Assembly (NCBI GenBank): GCA_003599575.1
Contig: QZKV01000065.1
Location: 62,001 to 126,000, forward strand
Source: Desulfobacteraceae bacterium
Lineage (GTDB): Bacteria; Desulfobacterota; Desulfobacteria; Desulfobacterales; Desulfosarcinaceae
DNA length: 64,000 nucleotides
Direction: 5' to 3'
Numbering within the stretch: the stretch's first letter is position 1; every line of letters begins with the position of its first letter. The notes beneath the pieces are model-generated. The model made no database searches. It had not been told where the DNA came from and saw only the letters and a list, made by a program, of their open reading frames with translations. Position numbers and translations under genes: made by a program. This document shows positions 49,573-58,516 of this stretch, piece after piece.

Positions 49573-49881
49573 CTAAACGACCACCACGGCGTTTTCGACA
49601 TTGCCGATGCCGGCAGGAACATACTTTTCGGCATCTTCATCCGTGATCCAATTTTGGCCGTCCAAAACATAGCGGTACTGATATTCGCGGCCTTTGGGAA
49701 GAGTTACGGTGACCGAAAAGTCCCCGTTTTTAAGCGGTTTCATGGGTGTTTTGTCGGTCTGCCAGGCATTGAAATCGGCTGCGACGCATGCTTTTTTGGC
49801 TTGGCCCACACTTTTCTTATTCAGTCGAAAGGTGACTTTGCAAAGGGGTTTTTCCTTGATATACTGCTTTTTAACACTCAT
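49573..49881 (-). CDS. Stand-alone CBM48 (isoamylase N-terminal-like) glucan-binding protein
   Basis: A 102-residue protein that is essentially one CBM48/AMPK-beta-like domain (about 12-90: VTFRLNKKSVGQAKKACVAADFNAW, KGREYQYRYVLDG, and a WITDEDAEKY end). The start at 49881 has GGGAGG 5 bases upstream. It has no catalytic domain or signal peptide. Its place between the debranching enzyme and glgP suggests a glycogen-targeting or scaffold role; this is inferred. Confidence 0.82.
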   Translation of the reverse strand: MSVKKQYIKEKPLCKVTFRLNKKSVGQAKKACVAADFNAWQTDKTPMKPLKNGDFSVTVTLPKGREYQYRYVLDGQNWITDEDAEKYVPAGIGNVENAVVVV

Positions 49882-50088
49882 CCTGACCTCCCGTCCCAAA
49901 TGTGTTTGGTTCAGCTACCGAAGTGGTATCGCTTCGGACCTAGAACATGCATCCTGGCCTCAAGGACCTATACGTTAATGCTGTGGCAGAGAAGTTTGAA
50001 GGAGAATGGAAACCAAATCCAGCGCAATGGCCCGGCCATAAAGGTCAAGATTAAAACATTGCATCAAGCCGTCAATATTGGCCCCTAT

Positions 50089-53000
50089 TTAAATTTGATC
50101 AGAGTTTTTGTCAATGCCTGTCGGCCGTTGGTACCCGGCCGTTAGCTTTTTCCATACGCGCAGCAGCTCGCTGACCCCCCAGGCCTGGGCATCGCACCCG
50201 CGTTGCTGGTGCGGCGCCTGGCCGTCCACGATCTCCGGTACGTGCCCGACACAATGGCTGTTGATCAGCAAGATGCTGCTCGACAGCCAGGCCAGCGCGG
50301 CATCCCGGCCGTCATTGCTCCAGCAGGCCGCCCAGGCCTCACAGAATAAGGGGAAAGGCCATGTCCAGGCCGTGCCGTTATGGTAGGCCGGTTTGCGCTG
50401 GGTATCTTCGTCACCAAGGTAGCGGCCCCAGAACGGGTTGAGCGGATCGTTGAGCAGGGGGCCGTCCTTGCGGATCTCCAGCGGCACCCGCACCGGCTGA
50501 TCGGCCAGCGAGCGAATGGCGCCGGGGACCAGCAGTTTCTGGCAGGCGTCGAGAATCCGGCGCGACAGAATCGGATCATCCACCGTGCCCAGGGTCAGGG
50601 CCAGCAGTTGATTGGGCCGCAGGGCATCGTCCGGTTCGGCCTGCTCGGCCGTTTGGCCGGGCAAGGCATGGCGGCAATCGCTTAAGTAACCCGCTTCCGG
50701 AAGCCAGAACAGATCGATAACAGCGGCCTTGACTTTGGCGGCCAGAGCTGTCCAGGGCCTGTTCACGCCCTGATCGATGCCGGCCAAAAAAACAAGGGCC
50801 GCATGCCAAAGGGCTTGGATCTCGATGGGAAATCCTTGCCGGGGCGATCCCGCCGGGAAATTGGTGTCCATCCAGGTGAAATGGGCCGGGCTGTAAATCA
50901 GGCCGGAGGCGGTATCCATGACAATCCCGTTGGCGGTTCCCGCCATCAGCGCCTGGGCCATGTCGATCAGTATCTGCCGGATCGTTCGCCCGTTGCTGTC
51001 GCGGGAGAGGAATTCGGCATGGCCTTCGGCCGCCACCAGATCGGCGCAGGCCGTAAAAAACCATAAGGGCGCATCGGAAGTGTTCCGGTTGCCGGCATCG
51101 CCGCCGCGGATCATATTGGGCAGGGTGCCGCGGTCTTCGAACTGGGCGAACTGAAGCAATATGGCCTTGCTGGTTTCCAGACGGCCGGCGGCAATCAGGC
51201 CGCGCACCACGATCAGCGTGTCCCGGCCCCAATCCAAAAACCAGGGAAAGCCGGCAATCACCGTGCGAAATGCGCCGCGGCGCACCACATACTGATCCAG
51301 GGCCGCGGCGAGCGCCGTCTCCAGGGCCAGATCGTCAGCCGGCAGGGGCTGTTCGAGATCCGCAATTTCGATGGGGGCCGCGGCGCCGGGCCCGCTCACT
51401 TGCGCGGTCAGGGTGACGCTTTGCCCTCCCAGCAACCGGCATTCAAAATAGCCGGGACTGTACAGATCCGAATCAGGGTCCAGACCGCGTTCGGCTTCCA
51501 CAGACCGATGGACCATGTAGTACCACTCCGGTGCGACGACAAAACGGCCATAATCGGCATGCACCCAGAGCACGCGCTCCCCGGCAGGCGCAAACCGGAA
51601 CCCATCGGTCGAAGGGGTCAGGGCGCCGGGCCAATGCTGTTCCAGGCCGGCGTAGGCTTTGGTGGTGTGGTGAAAATTGCGATCCTCGATATCCGGGCGG
51701 ATGATGAATGTCACCGGCTTTTCGTCGATCAGTTCATCCTGACCGGTCAGCCGGTACAATCGTTCGGCCTGAAACACGACGGCATTGGCGTATTGAGGCA
51801 ACATCATGGTCCGCACCTGCAGGACAATATGCTCGCCCTGGCCGGCCGGTATCTGGTAGCGCCACCAGGCGCCGCCTTTGTAGTCGAAACCGAATTGCTC
51901 CAGACAATCCAATTTGATTTCCTGGGAATGGCTTTGATAGACAACCCAAGCGCGAAAACGGCTCAGCATGATGTGGCGGTCTTCCGGGAAGTCGGGGTTC
52001 AAATTGGCGGCCAGCAGGGCATCGTAACGGCTGGAAAGGCGACCGTCGGCATGCACCCGCAGCATGGCGCCGCGTCCATTGGTGCCCAATACCAGCAGCG
52101 GCAAACGGTGGCAGTCATTGCGCGTGAACGTCGTGCGCACGCGCGGCTGCCGGCCGTCGGCCAAATAGAGCAGTTGGGCTTTGGCGTGCCGTACCGTCTG
52201 AGGATCGAAAAGGGTTGTTTCCAGTTCGAAAACATGGTGTTGGTCGCTTTGTTCCAGTGGAGCGAAAAGCACGAAGGCCCGGCCGCGCTCATCGTTCAAG
52301 CTCTCCTCCAGGGCCAATACGCGTTCGCCGTCTACGATGCGTGCACGGAAAGGGTGCGGCGCGCGCATCAGCAGCATGTGGCCGGGCGGTACCATGACCA
52401 CGCGCCGCAAATCCTCGGGATAGCGCCAGGTAATGAAGCGCGGAGCCTTGTCCATCCCGCTCATACGAGCGCCGAAGCCCTCCGGATCGGCGCTCAGCGC
52501 GAGGGCGGCCCGGTCCGGGTCGGCGGATGCATCGGCCTGGAAATGGGTCGCCAGCTCCAGCGCTTTGGCGCGCAACCTTTGCCGGGTGATCAGGGGCGGC
52601 GTCCCGCCGGTCTTTTCCCCCAATGAAATCCACGGATCTGCGGCATCGGAAAGGCAGACCACCTGCCCGGCCGCCAAAGTCATCCTGCGGCCCTCTTTGC
52701 GCGAACTGATCTCCACGGGTCTGCCGCTCAACAAATCTATGACCGATGTCTTTAAAAATTCCGCCTGGCGACCGTCCCATCCGGCTCTAACAGGTTTTTC
52801 CCAATCCAAATTGGCGACGATCACAACGCCCCGGCCGCTGGGCTGATGCCGGCGGGACACGGCAATGAAATTACCTTCACCCCGGCTGATGATGGTCATG
52901 CGCACCGCGGGGCCGAAGGCGAAATGGGTCCTGAGCAGGCTGCTCAAGCGGGCGATGGCGTCCACCTGATTGTCGGCCGCCCCCCAGTTAAGCGCACAGG

Positions 53001-54408
53001 CATCGTGAACATTGATCTTTTCGGTCGCCAACCACTCCACGCCGTTGGCGAATCCAAAGGCGCCATACGGCGAAAGCAGGGCGCACAGCGCCGTGCGCAT
53101 GCGCGCATAGGTCTTGGAAGTAGCGGCCAGCCGGTTGTTGTCGTGGGTTTCGGCAAAATGAACGGCAATGCCGTCGCTGGTGCTGATGTCGATGGGTTCG
53201 GGCAGGTACCATTCGATTTGGCCGCGGTCATAGTTTTGAAACAGTTCCGAGTAGGCCCAGTTGAAATTGGCCTGGTTGAGCAGATCGCGGGTCACCGAGA
53301 TCTTGCCGCCCAGCCCTTCGAGTAAAAAGAGGGTGTCCGGAAACTGTTCGCGAACCTTGGCGATGATGTATTGCCAGGCCGGCATCGGAATCATGTAGCC
53401 CGCGTCGCAGCGAAACCCATCCACGCCGCGCCGGCACCAGGTCAAAAATACATCGGCCATATAAGTCCACATATCCTTGTGCCGGTAATCCAGGCGCGTC
53501 AGATCGGCCCAGATCACACCCCAGGCGCCGGGGTTTTCGATTTCACCGTTTTCCTTCCTGGCCAGCCAGTGCGGATGGGTCTCGTGCAGGCCGGCGGCCC
53601 AGCCGGTGTGGTTGATGGCGATATCGATGATGATCTTGCCGCCGCGGGCATGCACCGCGTCCACCAATTCGATGAACTGGTCCAGGGGCGTGGCCTTGGG
53701 ATCGAATTGCGCCAGGGCCGGATCGACCGCCGTAAAACTCAGCGCGGCATAGGGACTGCCGTAACGCCCCATACGCGCGAAGGTGGTCGGCGTTGGATTG
53801 ATCGGCAGAAGCTGCAGCAGCCGGCAACCCAGGCGTCCCATGATGAAATCGAGATCGGCGATCAGCGCGCGAAAGGTGCCCGAGGGCGGTATGACCGTAT
53901 ACCCGGCCTCGTCCAGTTTCTTGATCTGTTCGGCAGTCCGCGAATAATCGCTTCGCGGGCAGGCCTTGTGCGGACCGAACTGACGCACGAAGGCATTGTA
54001 GACGATATTGCCGCAAACGGTGTCGGAAGGTTCTACATTGAAGGCCGTATTGAGGCCCTCGGGCCAGAACGGTTCGCTCCGACCTTCGGGCAGGAAGAAA
54101 CATTTGGCTTCAAAGTGTCCGATTTCGTTCAACGGCAGCACCACCTCGAAAATTCCCGGCGCCGACGGCCGCATGGGAATATCGAACCAGTCGCGCCCCA
54201 GCGGCGCCTCGTTCAATTCCACGGAGCGGATGATTTCCCGCCGGGAGACATGGGCGTGGCCTATATTGGTGCGCACGAAAGCGCCGCCGGTCATGGACGC
54301 ACTGACATGCAGGCGGAAAACCACCTGGTCTCCTCGAAAAAGGAGCATGCGCTGTCCGGGGGACGGTTCTTGTATGACATGGCCTTTTCTGGTTCTTTGG
54401 GCCGACAT
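50089..54408 (-). CDS. Giant glycogen debranching enzyme: GH13 plus GDE_C
   Basis: A 1439-residue protein. Residues 1-130 form a carbohydrate-binding-like front; about 130-560 are a GH13 barrel with a complete triad D335 (GFRCDAGYM), E364 (LLEGLGG) and D423 (ETHDNNRL). The middle (about 600-1000) is a beta-rich linker. Residues about 1020-1430 form the amylo-alpha-1,6-glucosidase GDE_C domain, with FPWFLDWGRDTLIVVRG and HNGTAWTWPFPLF. The layout resembles the eukaryotic two-activity debranching enzyme. TGGAG precedes the ATG. The pairing of transferase and glucosidase in one protein is inferred, not tested. Confidence 0.87.
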   Translation of the reverse strand: MSAQRTRKGHVIQEPSPGQRMLLFRGDQVVFRLHVSASMTGGAFVRTNIGHAHVSRREIIRSVELNEAPLGRDWFDIPMRPSAPGIFEVVLPLNEIGHFEAKCFFLPEGRSEPFWPEGLNTAFNVEPSDTVCGNIVYNAFVRQFGPHKACPRSDYSRTAEQIKKLDEAGYTVIPPSGTFRALIADLDFIMGRLGCRLLQLLPINPTPTTFARMGRYGSPYAALSFTAVDPALAQFDPKATPLDQFIELVDAVHARGGKIIIDIAINHTGWAAGLHETHPHWLARKENGEIENPGAWGVIWADLTRLDYRHKDMWTYMADVFLTWCRRGVDGFRCDAGYMIPMPAWQYIIAKVREQFPDTLFLLEGLGGKISVTRDLLNQANFNWAYSELFQNYDRGQIEWYLPEPIDISTSDGIAVHFAETHDNNRLAATSKTYARMRTALCALLSPYGAFGFANGVEWLATEKINVHDACALNWGAADNQVDAIARLSSLLRTHFAFGPAVRMTIISRGEGNFIAVSRRHQPSGRGVVIVANLDWEKPVRAGWDGRQAEFLKTSVIDLLSGRPVEISSRKEGRRMTLAAGQVVCLSDAADPWISLGEKTGGTPPLITRQRLRAKALELATHFQADASADPDRAALALSADPEGFGARMSGMDKAPRFITWRYPEDLRRVVMVPPGHMLLMRAPHPFRARIVDGERVLALEESLNDERGRAFVLFAPLEQSDQHHVFELETTLFDPQTVRHAKAQLLYLADGRQPRVRTTFTRNDCHRLPLLVLGTNGRGAMLRVHADGRLSSRYDALLAANLNPDFPEDRHIMLSRFRAWVVYQSHSQEIKLDCLEQFGFDYKGGAWWRYQIPAGQGEHIVLQVRTMMLPQYANAVVFQAERLYRLTGQDELIDEKPVTFIIRPDIEDRNFHHTTKAYAGLEQHWPGALTPSTDGFRFAPAGERVLWVHADYGRFVVAPEWYYMVHRSVEAERGLDPDSDLYSPGYFECRLLGGQSVTLTAQVSGPGAAAPIEIADLEQPLPADDLALETALAAALDQYVVRRGAFRTVIAGFPWFLDWGRDTLIVVRGLIAAGRLETSKAILLQFAQFEDRGTLPNMIRGGDAGNRNTSDAPLWFFTACADLVAAEGHAEFLSRDSNGRTIRQILIDMAQALMAGTANGIVMDTASGLIYSPAHFTWMDTNFPAGSPRQGFPIEIQALWHAALVFLAGIDQGVNRPWTALAAKVKAAVIDLFWLPEAGYLSDCRHALPGQTAEQAEPDDALRPNQLLALTLGTVDDPILSRRILDACQKLLVPGAIRSLADQPVRVPLEIRKDGPLLNDPLNPFWGRYLGDEDTQRKPAYHNGTAWTWPFPLFCEAWAACWSNDGRDAALAWLSSSILLINSHCVGHVPEIVDGQAPHQQRGCDAQAWGVSELLRVWKKLTAGYQRPTGIDKNSDQI

Positions 54409-54566
54409 GAATCACTCCATGCATGGACCGGCGGAAGAGATCCGATCCCTTGGTCTATTTATGCCCGCGCGATGATGATGCATGCATCTGTGCTGCAGGC
54501 AGGGGTAATCATATCAAAACAGGATTGAAACGACTTACATTGTTGCCTGGTCTAAATGAATGAAGC

Positions 54567-54620
54567 GCGCCCGCCGCATTTTGCTTGCTCCGGCAGCGGG
54601 CCGATGCAGGCGGCGGGCGC
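54567..54620. repeat. 11-bp inverted repeat between galU and the debranching gene
   Basis: GCGCCCGCCGC (54567-54577) and GCGGCGGGCGC (54610-54620) form a perfect 11-bp stem with a 32-base loop, in the 294-bp gap. No T-run follows, so it is either a structured terminator for galU or a leader element of the debranching gene. Confidence 0.55.
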
Positions 54621-54702
54621 ATTTCGAGTGAAGATAAAAAGGGCTGGGACGTTGAATTTTCGGTTGTTGCCGAAGATTTTGAATAAAAGGCCTTTTTATA
54701 AT

Positions 54703-55587
54703 TCATTCACCATTCTCGCAAACGTTCAGGATCTGTCGGACAAAAGGCATTAACTGGCTGCGGATCTCCTTACGGTCAAAGGCATAAGAAAGATTGGCCA
54801 TTTGAAATCCCACTTTGGTGCCGCAATCAAAACGGGTCCCCTCATAGCGGTAGCCATAAACCGACTGCTGATCGAGCAGCTTGGCCATGGCGTCCGTGAT
54901 TTGTATTTCGCCCCCCGCGCCGGTTTCCTTTAGCCCCAAGATCGGGAAAATCTCCGGCGTCAGGATGTAGCGACCGATGATGGCCAGATTGGAAGGCGCC
55001 GCCGCGGGTTTGGGCTTTTCCACCAGACCGCGTATTTTGGTCAAACGGTTCCTGGGGGGATCCGCGTCCACGATGCCATAGCTGCCCGTAAGGGCCGGAT
55101 CCACCTCCTCCACGCAGACGATGGAAGACTGCAGATCGTTGAAACGCTCGATCATCTGCGCCAGCACCGGCTTATCCGCTTTCATCAGATCGTCGGCCAA
55201 CAGCACCGCAAACGGCTCGTTGTCGACAATATGGCGCGCGCACCAGATGGCATGGCCCAATCCCAGCGGTTCGTTTTGCCGGGTATAAATGAAGGTGCCC
55301 GATTCCGGCACAAGATGATTGATTTCATTCAGCAGTGCGTTTTTACTGCGGGCCATCAGGGTCTGCTCCAGCTCGCAGAAATGATCGAAATGATCTTCAA
55401 TGGCCTGCTTGCTCCGGCCGGTCACAAAAATGATCTCCCGAATGCCCGCCGAGAGGGCTTCTTCGACGGCATATTGGATGAGCGGCTTGTCCACAACCGG
55501 CAACATCTCCTTGGGCATGGCCTTGGTGGCCGGCAGAAATCGGGTCCCCAGGCCCGCCACAGGGAAAACGGCTTTACGCACATGCAT
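54703..55587 (-). CDS. galU: UTP-glucose-1-phosphate uridylyltransferase
   Basis: Makes UDP-glucose from UTP and glucose-1-phosphate; 294 residues. The nucleotide motif PVAGLGTRFLPATKAMPKEMLP at 8-29 and the VEKPKPAAAPSN segment (Lys-Pro of the GalU family) identify it. AGGAG lies before the ATG. It precedes the debranching gene in the same direction. Besides surface sugars it could feed the glycogen cluster, which lacks ADP-glucose pyrophosphorylase in this window. Confidence 0.94.
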   Translation of the reverse strand: MHVRKAVFPVAGLGTRFLPATKAMPKEMLPVVDKPLIQYAVEEALSAGIREIIFVTGRSKQAIEDHFDHFCELEQTLMARSKNALLNEINHLVPESGTFIYTRQNEPLGLGHAIWCARHIVDNEPFAVLLADDLMKADKPVLAQMIERFNDLQSSIVCVEEVDPALTGSYGIVDADPPRNRLTKIRGLVEKPKPAAAPSNLAIIGRYILTPEIFPILGLKETGAGGEIQITDAMAKLLDQQSVYGYRYEGTRFDCGTKVGFQMANLSYAFDRKEIRSQLMPFVRQILNVCENGE

Positions 55588-55787
55588 GAAACATCTCCTT
55601 TGTTCTCAGAACGGCCATCGATGAATAAAAGGTTGATTGCCTTGGGGGAGCAACGCTGCGCGCGCCAGTTCCACCGGAATCGGTCCCGAACAAAGATCAT
55701 TTCAAATCGGTATCTTACCTAACACAAGGCCCCTTAAAAGTAAACGGCCCAACAGCGCTTGTAAAGAAGCGTCAATCTCTTTTTGCG

Positions 55788-55812
55788 AGCCTGTTCACTG
55801 CACAGGCTCGAT
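55788..55812. repeat. Hairpin overlapping the ilvE stop codon
   Basis: GAGCCTGT and ACAGGCTC pair (8 bp, 7-base loop) across the end of ilvE. There is no T-run on the minus strand. It may be a weak terminator or part of the coding sequence only. Confidence 0.3.
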
Positions 55813-56859
55813 CCACCCCATGGGATCTTCCGCGCGGCCGTATTGGATGTCCATGATGGTATTGAACAAACGTTTTGCCACCGGTCCCACTTGGCCTTGT
55901 CCGATCCTGATGAGACGCTCCTCCAACCTGAGCTCCCCCACGGGCGAGATAACGGCGGCGGTGCCGGATCCGAAAATTTCCGACAAGGTTCCGGCCTCGT
56001 GCGCCTGGAAAACTTCGTCGATGCCGACGCGCCGCTCGGAAACCCGCATGCCCCACCGCCTGGCCAGCATCAGGACCGAATCCCTGGTGATACCGGGCAA
56101 TATGCTGCCGTTGAGCTCGGGCGTTACCAATTCGCCGTTGATGATAAAAAGGATGTTCATCGAACCGACCTCTTCCACGTACTTCTGCTCCACCCCGTCC
56201 AGCCACAGCACCTGGGTATAACCGGCCCGGTGGGCTTTTTCACCGGCCAGCAGGCTGGCCGCGTAATTGCCCATGGTCTTGGTATCGCCGATGCCGCCGC
56301 GCACCGCCCGGACATGTTCACGGGTCACCAGGATTTTAACGGGATTGAAGCCCTCCGGATAGTAGGCTCCCACCGGCGACAAAATGATGAAAAAGCGGTA
56401 GGTGTGCGCCGCCCTGACCCCCAGGTAAGGATCGGTGGCAACGATCGTGGGCCGGATATACAACGAGGTCCCATCCGCACCCGGGATCCAATCTTTCTCA
56501 ATCCGCAGCAGTTCTTTAAGCGCCTTCAGCGCAAAGGCTTCGTCAATTTCAGGAATGCACAGCTTGCGGGCCGAGTAATTGAGGCGCTTGAAATTGTCGC
56601 GCGGGCGAAACAACTGGATCTTGCCCGCGGGGGTGCGATAGGCTTTGAGACCCTCGAAAATTCCCTGGCCGTAGTGAAAAATCATGGTCGAGGGTTCCAG
56701 TACAAACGGCGCATAGGGTTCGATCCGGGGATTGTGCCAGCCCTTTTCGGGATGGTAATCCATATTGAACATGTGATCGGTGAAGATCGTGCCGAAGCCT
56801 AGCTTGTTTTCATCCGGCTTGGGTTTCAAATGGGTGCGGGGGGTATTCGTCAACTGCAT
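55795..56859 (-). CDS. ilvE: Branched-chain amino acid aminotransferase
   Basis: PLP enzyme for the last step of Leu/Ile/Val synthesis or the first of their degradation; 354 residues. The start at 56859 (MQLTNTPRTHL) has AAGGAG upstream; a longer frame to 56943 lacks this. The PLP lysine is in GIGDTKTMGNYAAS. Segments GQGIFEGLKAYR, YIRPTIVATD and EIFGSGTAAVISPV are typical of fold-type IV. It diverges from the thiolase gene. Confidence 0.94.
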   Translation of the reverse strand: MQLTNTPRTHLKPKPDENKLGFGTIFTDHMFNMDYHPEKGWHNPRIEPYAPFVLEPSTMIFHYGQGIFEGLKAYRTPAGKIQLFRPRDNFKRLNYSARKLCIPEIDEAFALKALKELLRIEKDWIPGADGTSLYIRPTIVATDPYLGVRAAHTYRFFIILSPVGAYYPEGFNPVKILVTREHVRAVRGGIGDTKTMGNYAASLLAGEKAHRAGYTQVLWLDGVEQKYVEEVGSMNILFIINGELVTPELNGSILPGITRDSVLMLARRWGMRVSERRVGIDEVFQAHEAGTLSEIFGSGTAAVISPVGELRLEERLIRIGQGQVGPVAKRLFNTIMDIQYGRAEDPMGWIEPVQ

Positions 56860-57019
56860 GGTGATCTCCTTGCGCCGAAAAATGAAAGCCGATTGTGGAA
56901 AAAATTCAGCATGACCATAGCACCACCCAGCGCCGGGATGCAAGCGGCTTGGTGATTCTCGTGAATGTTTGGCAGCTTAGCCGGAGAGCTGCAATTCTCC
57001 TTTATCGGGTCATCATAGA

Positions 57020-57048
57020 ATTCGGTACCGATTCCAACCCCGATTTTT
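57020..57048. repeat. Dispersed GATTCCG-type repeat, ilvE/thiolase gap
   Basis: ATTCGGTACCGATTCCAACCCCGATTTTT in the 359-bp gap 56860-57218, followed by the thiolase promoter. Nothing else is recognised there. Confidence 0.45.
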
Positions 57049-57087
57049 TTTCTACTACCTACCCGGAATGGGGCGTTGACCGCCATA

Positions 57088-57116
57088 TTGACACACCTCC
57101 GGGATGTTGTTATGTG
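57088..57116 (+). promoter_or_regulatory. Putative thiolase operon promoter
   Basis: TTGACA (57088-57093), 17 bases, TATGTG (57111-57116), about 100 bases before the thiolase start. Confidence 0.45.
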
Positions 57117-57218
57117 GCAAGGCTGCTGATCTGTATGTATCCTTGCGGCACTGCCGGCAAACAATGAAAATGGACGGTTCACAAGGCTTAATCAACCTTA
57201 TTCAATAAAGGAAAACTT

Positions 57219-58460
57219 ATGCAAGAAGTGGTCATCATCAGTGGTGTCCGAACACCGGTGGGCAAATACATGGGGGCCCTTAAAACGGTCGAAGCATACG
57301 ACTTGGCGGCCCTTGTGATGAACGCCGCAGTGCAAAAAGCCGGCATTGCGCCCGCGGATGTGGACGAAGTGATTTTCGGTCAGGCCTACCAGAACGGCGA
57401 ATATGTCAACACCGCCCGCATGGGATTGCTGACGGCCGGCTGGCCGGAAGCGATTCCCGGCGTGACCATCGACCAACGCTGCTGCACGGGATTGCAGGTG
57501 GTGCGCATGGCCGCTGCAATGATTCAATCCGGACAGGCCGAGATCGTGGTGGCGGGCGGTGTGGAGAACATGAGCCAGGCCGAATTCTATCTGCCCGGTA
57601 ATATCAAATGGGGCGTGGGCGGGGGCAAGGGCATGCCCCGCGGCCATGGCGATCTTGGCATCTGGGGCTTGCGCTTTTACGACCGCATCCAGCGCGCCCG
57701 CGTGATGTCACAGCCCGAACAGCGCTACGGCATTCTGCCGGCCATGATGTCATGGGCCGAAACGGCGGCCCAGGTCGAACAAATCTCGCGCGAGACCTGC
57801 GACCAGTGGGCCCTGGAAAGCCATCGCAAGGCCGTGGCGGCCATCAAGGCGGGCAGGTTCGCGGACGAAATCGTCCCGGTGCCGGTGCCCCAGGCCAAGG
57901 GCGATCCGGTCATGGTGACGCAGGATGAAAATCCGCGCGGCGACACCACCTACGAACAGCTGGCTAAGCTCAAGCCGGTGCTCAAGGGGGTCTGCACGGC
58001 CGGCAATTCATCCACCGAAAACGACGGCGCCGCCGCCGTGGTGGTCACTTCGGCCGAAAGGGCCAGACAACTGGGCATCGCACCGCTGGCCTCGTTCATA
58101 GCCTGCGCTGCGGCCGGCGACGACCCGCGCCACACTTACCGCACCGTGGCCGTAGCTGTGGAGAAAGTCTTGCGCATGGCCGGCCGGCGCATGGAGGAAA
58201 TGGAACTGATCGAGGTGCAGGAGGCTTTCGCCGCCCAGGTCCTGGCCGATTTGAAGGAGATGGGGGTCGGCCTGCAAGATTACGCCAAGGTCAATGTCAA
58301 CGGCTCCGGCATCTCCTTGGGGCATCCCATTGCCGCAACCGGCACGCGCGTGCTGGTCACTTTGCTGCACGAAATGCGGCGGCGCAATGCCCGGCGGGCG
58401 CTGGAATGCATCTGCGGCGGCGGCGGACTGGGCATCGCCGCCGTACTTGAGCGCAAATAA
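57219..58460 (+). CDS. Thiolase (acetyl-CoA acyltransferase)
   Basis: A 413-residue thiolase, full length. The first catalytic Cys is in IDQRCCTGLQVV, His in NVNGSGISLGHPIAATG and the second Cys in ECICGGGGLG. AAAGGAAAA precedes the ATG. The acyl-CoA dehydrogenase follows 56 bp later, so both likely work in one beta-oxidation-like route. The first gene of the window is a second thiolase; which substrate each uses cannot be told. Confidence 0.94.
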   Translation: MQEVVIISGVRTPVGKYMGALKTVEAYDLAALVMNAAVQKAGIAPADVDEVIFGQAYQNGEYVNTARMGLLTAGWPEAIPGVTIDQRCCTGLQVVRMAAAMIQSGQAEIVVAGGVENMSQAEFYLPGNIKWGVGGGKGMPRGHGDLGIWGLRFYDRIQRARVMSQPEQRYGILPAMMSWAETAAQVEQISRETCDQWALESHRKAVAAIKAGRFADEIVPVPVPQAKGDPVMVTQDENPRGDTTYEQLAKLKPVLKGVCTAGNSSTENDGAAAVVVTSAERARQLGIAPLASFIACAAAGDDPRHTYRTVAVAVEKVLRMAGRRMEEMELIEVQEAFAAQVLADLKEMGVGLQDYAKVNVNGSGISLGHPIAATGTRVLVTLLHEMRRRNARRALECICGGGGLGIAAVLERK

Positions 58461-58516
58461 TAAGAATCGATCGGACCATCGCGGCCGACAATATTTCACA
58501 AGGGAAGGATTCAAAC

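Noticed and set aside
57000..57060. Possible tRNA-like fold before the thiolase gene
   Set aside because: No acceptor stem or T-arm consensus could be aligned.
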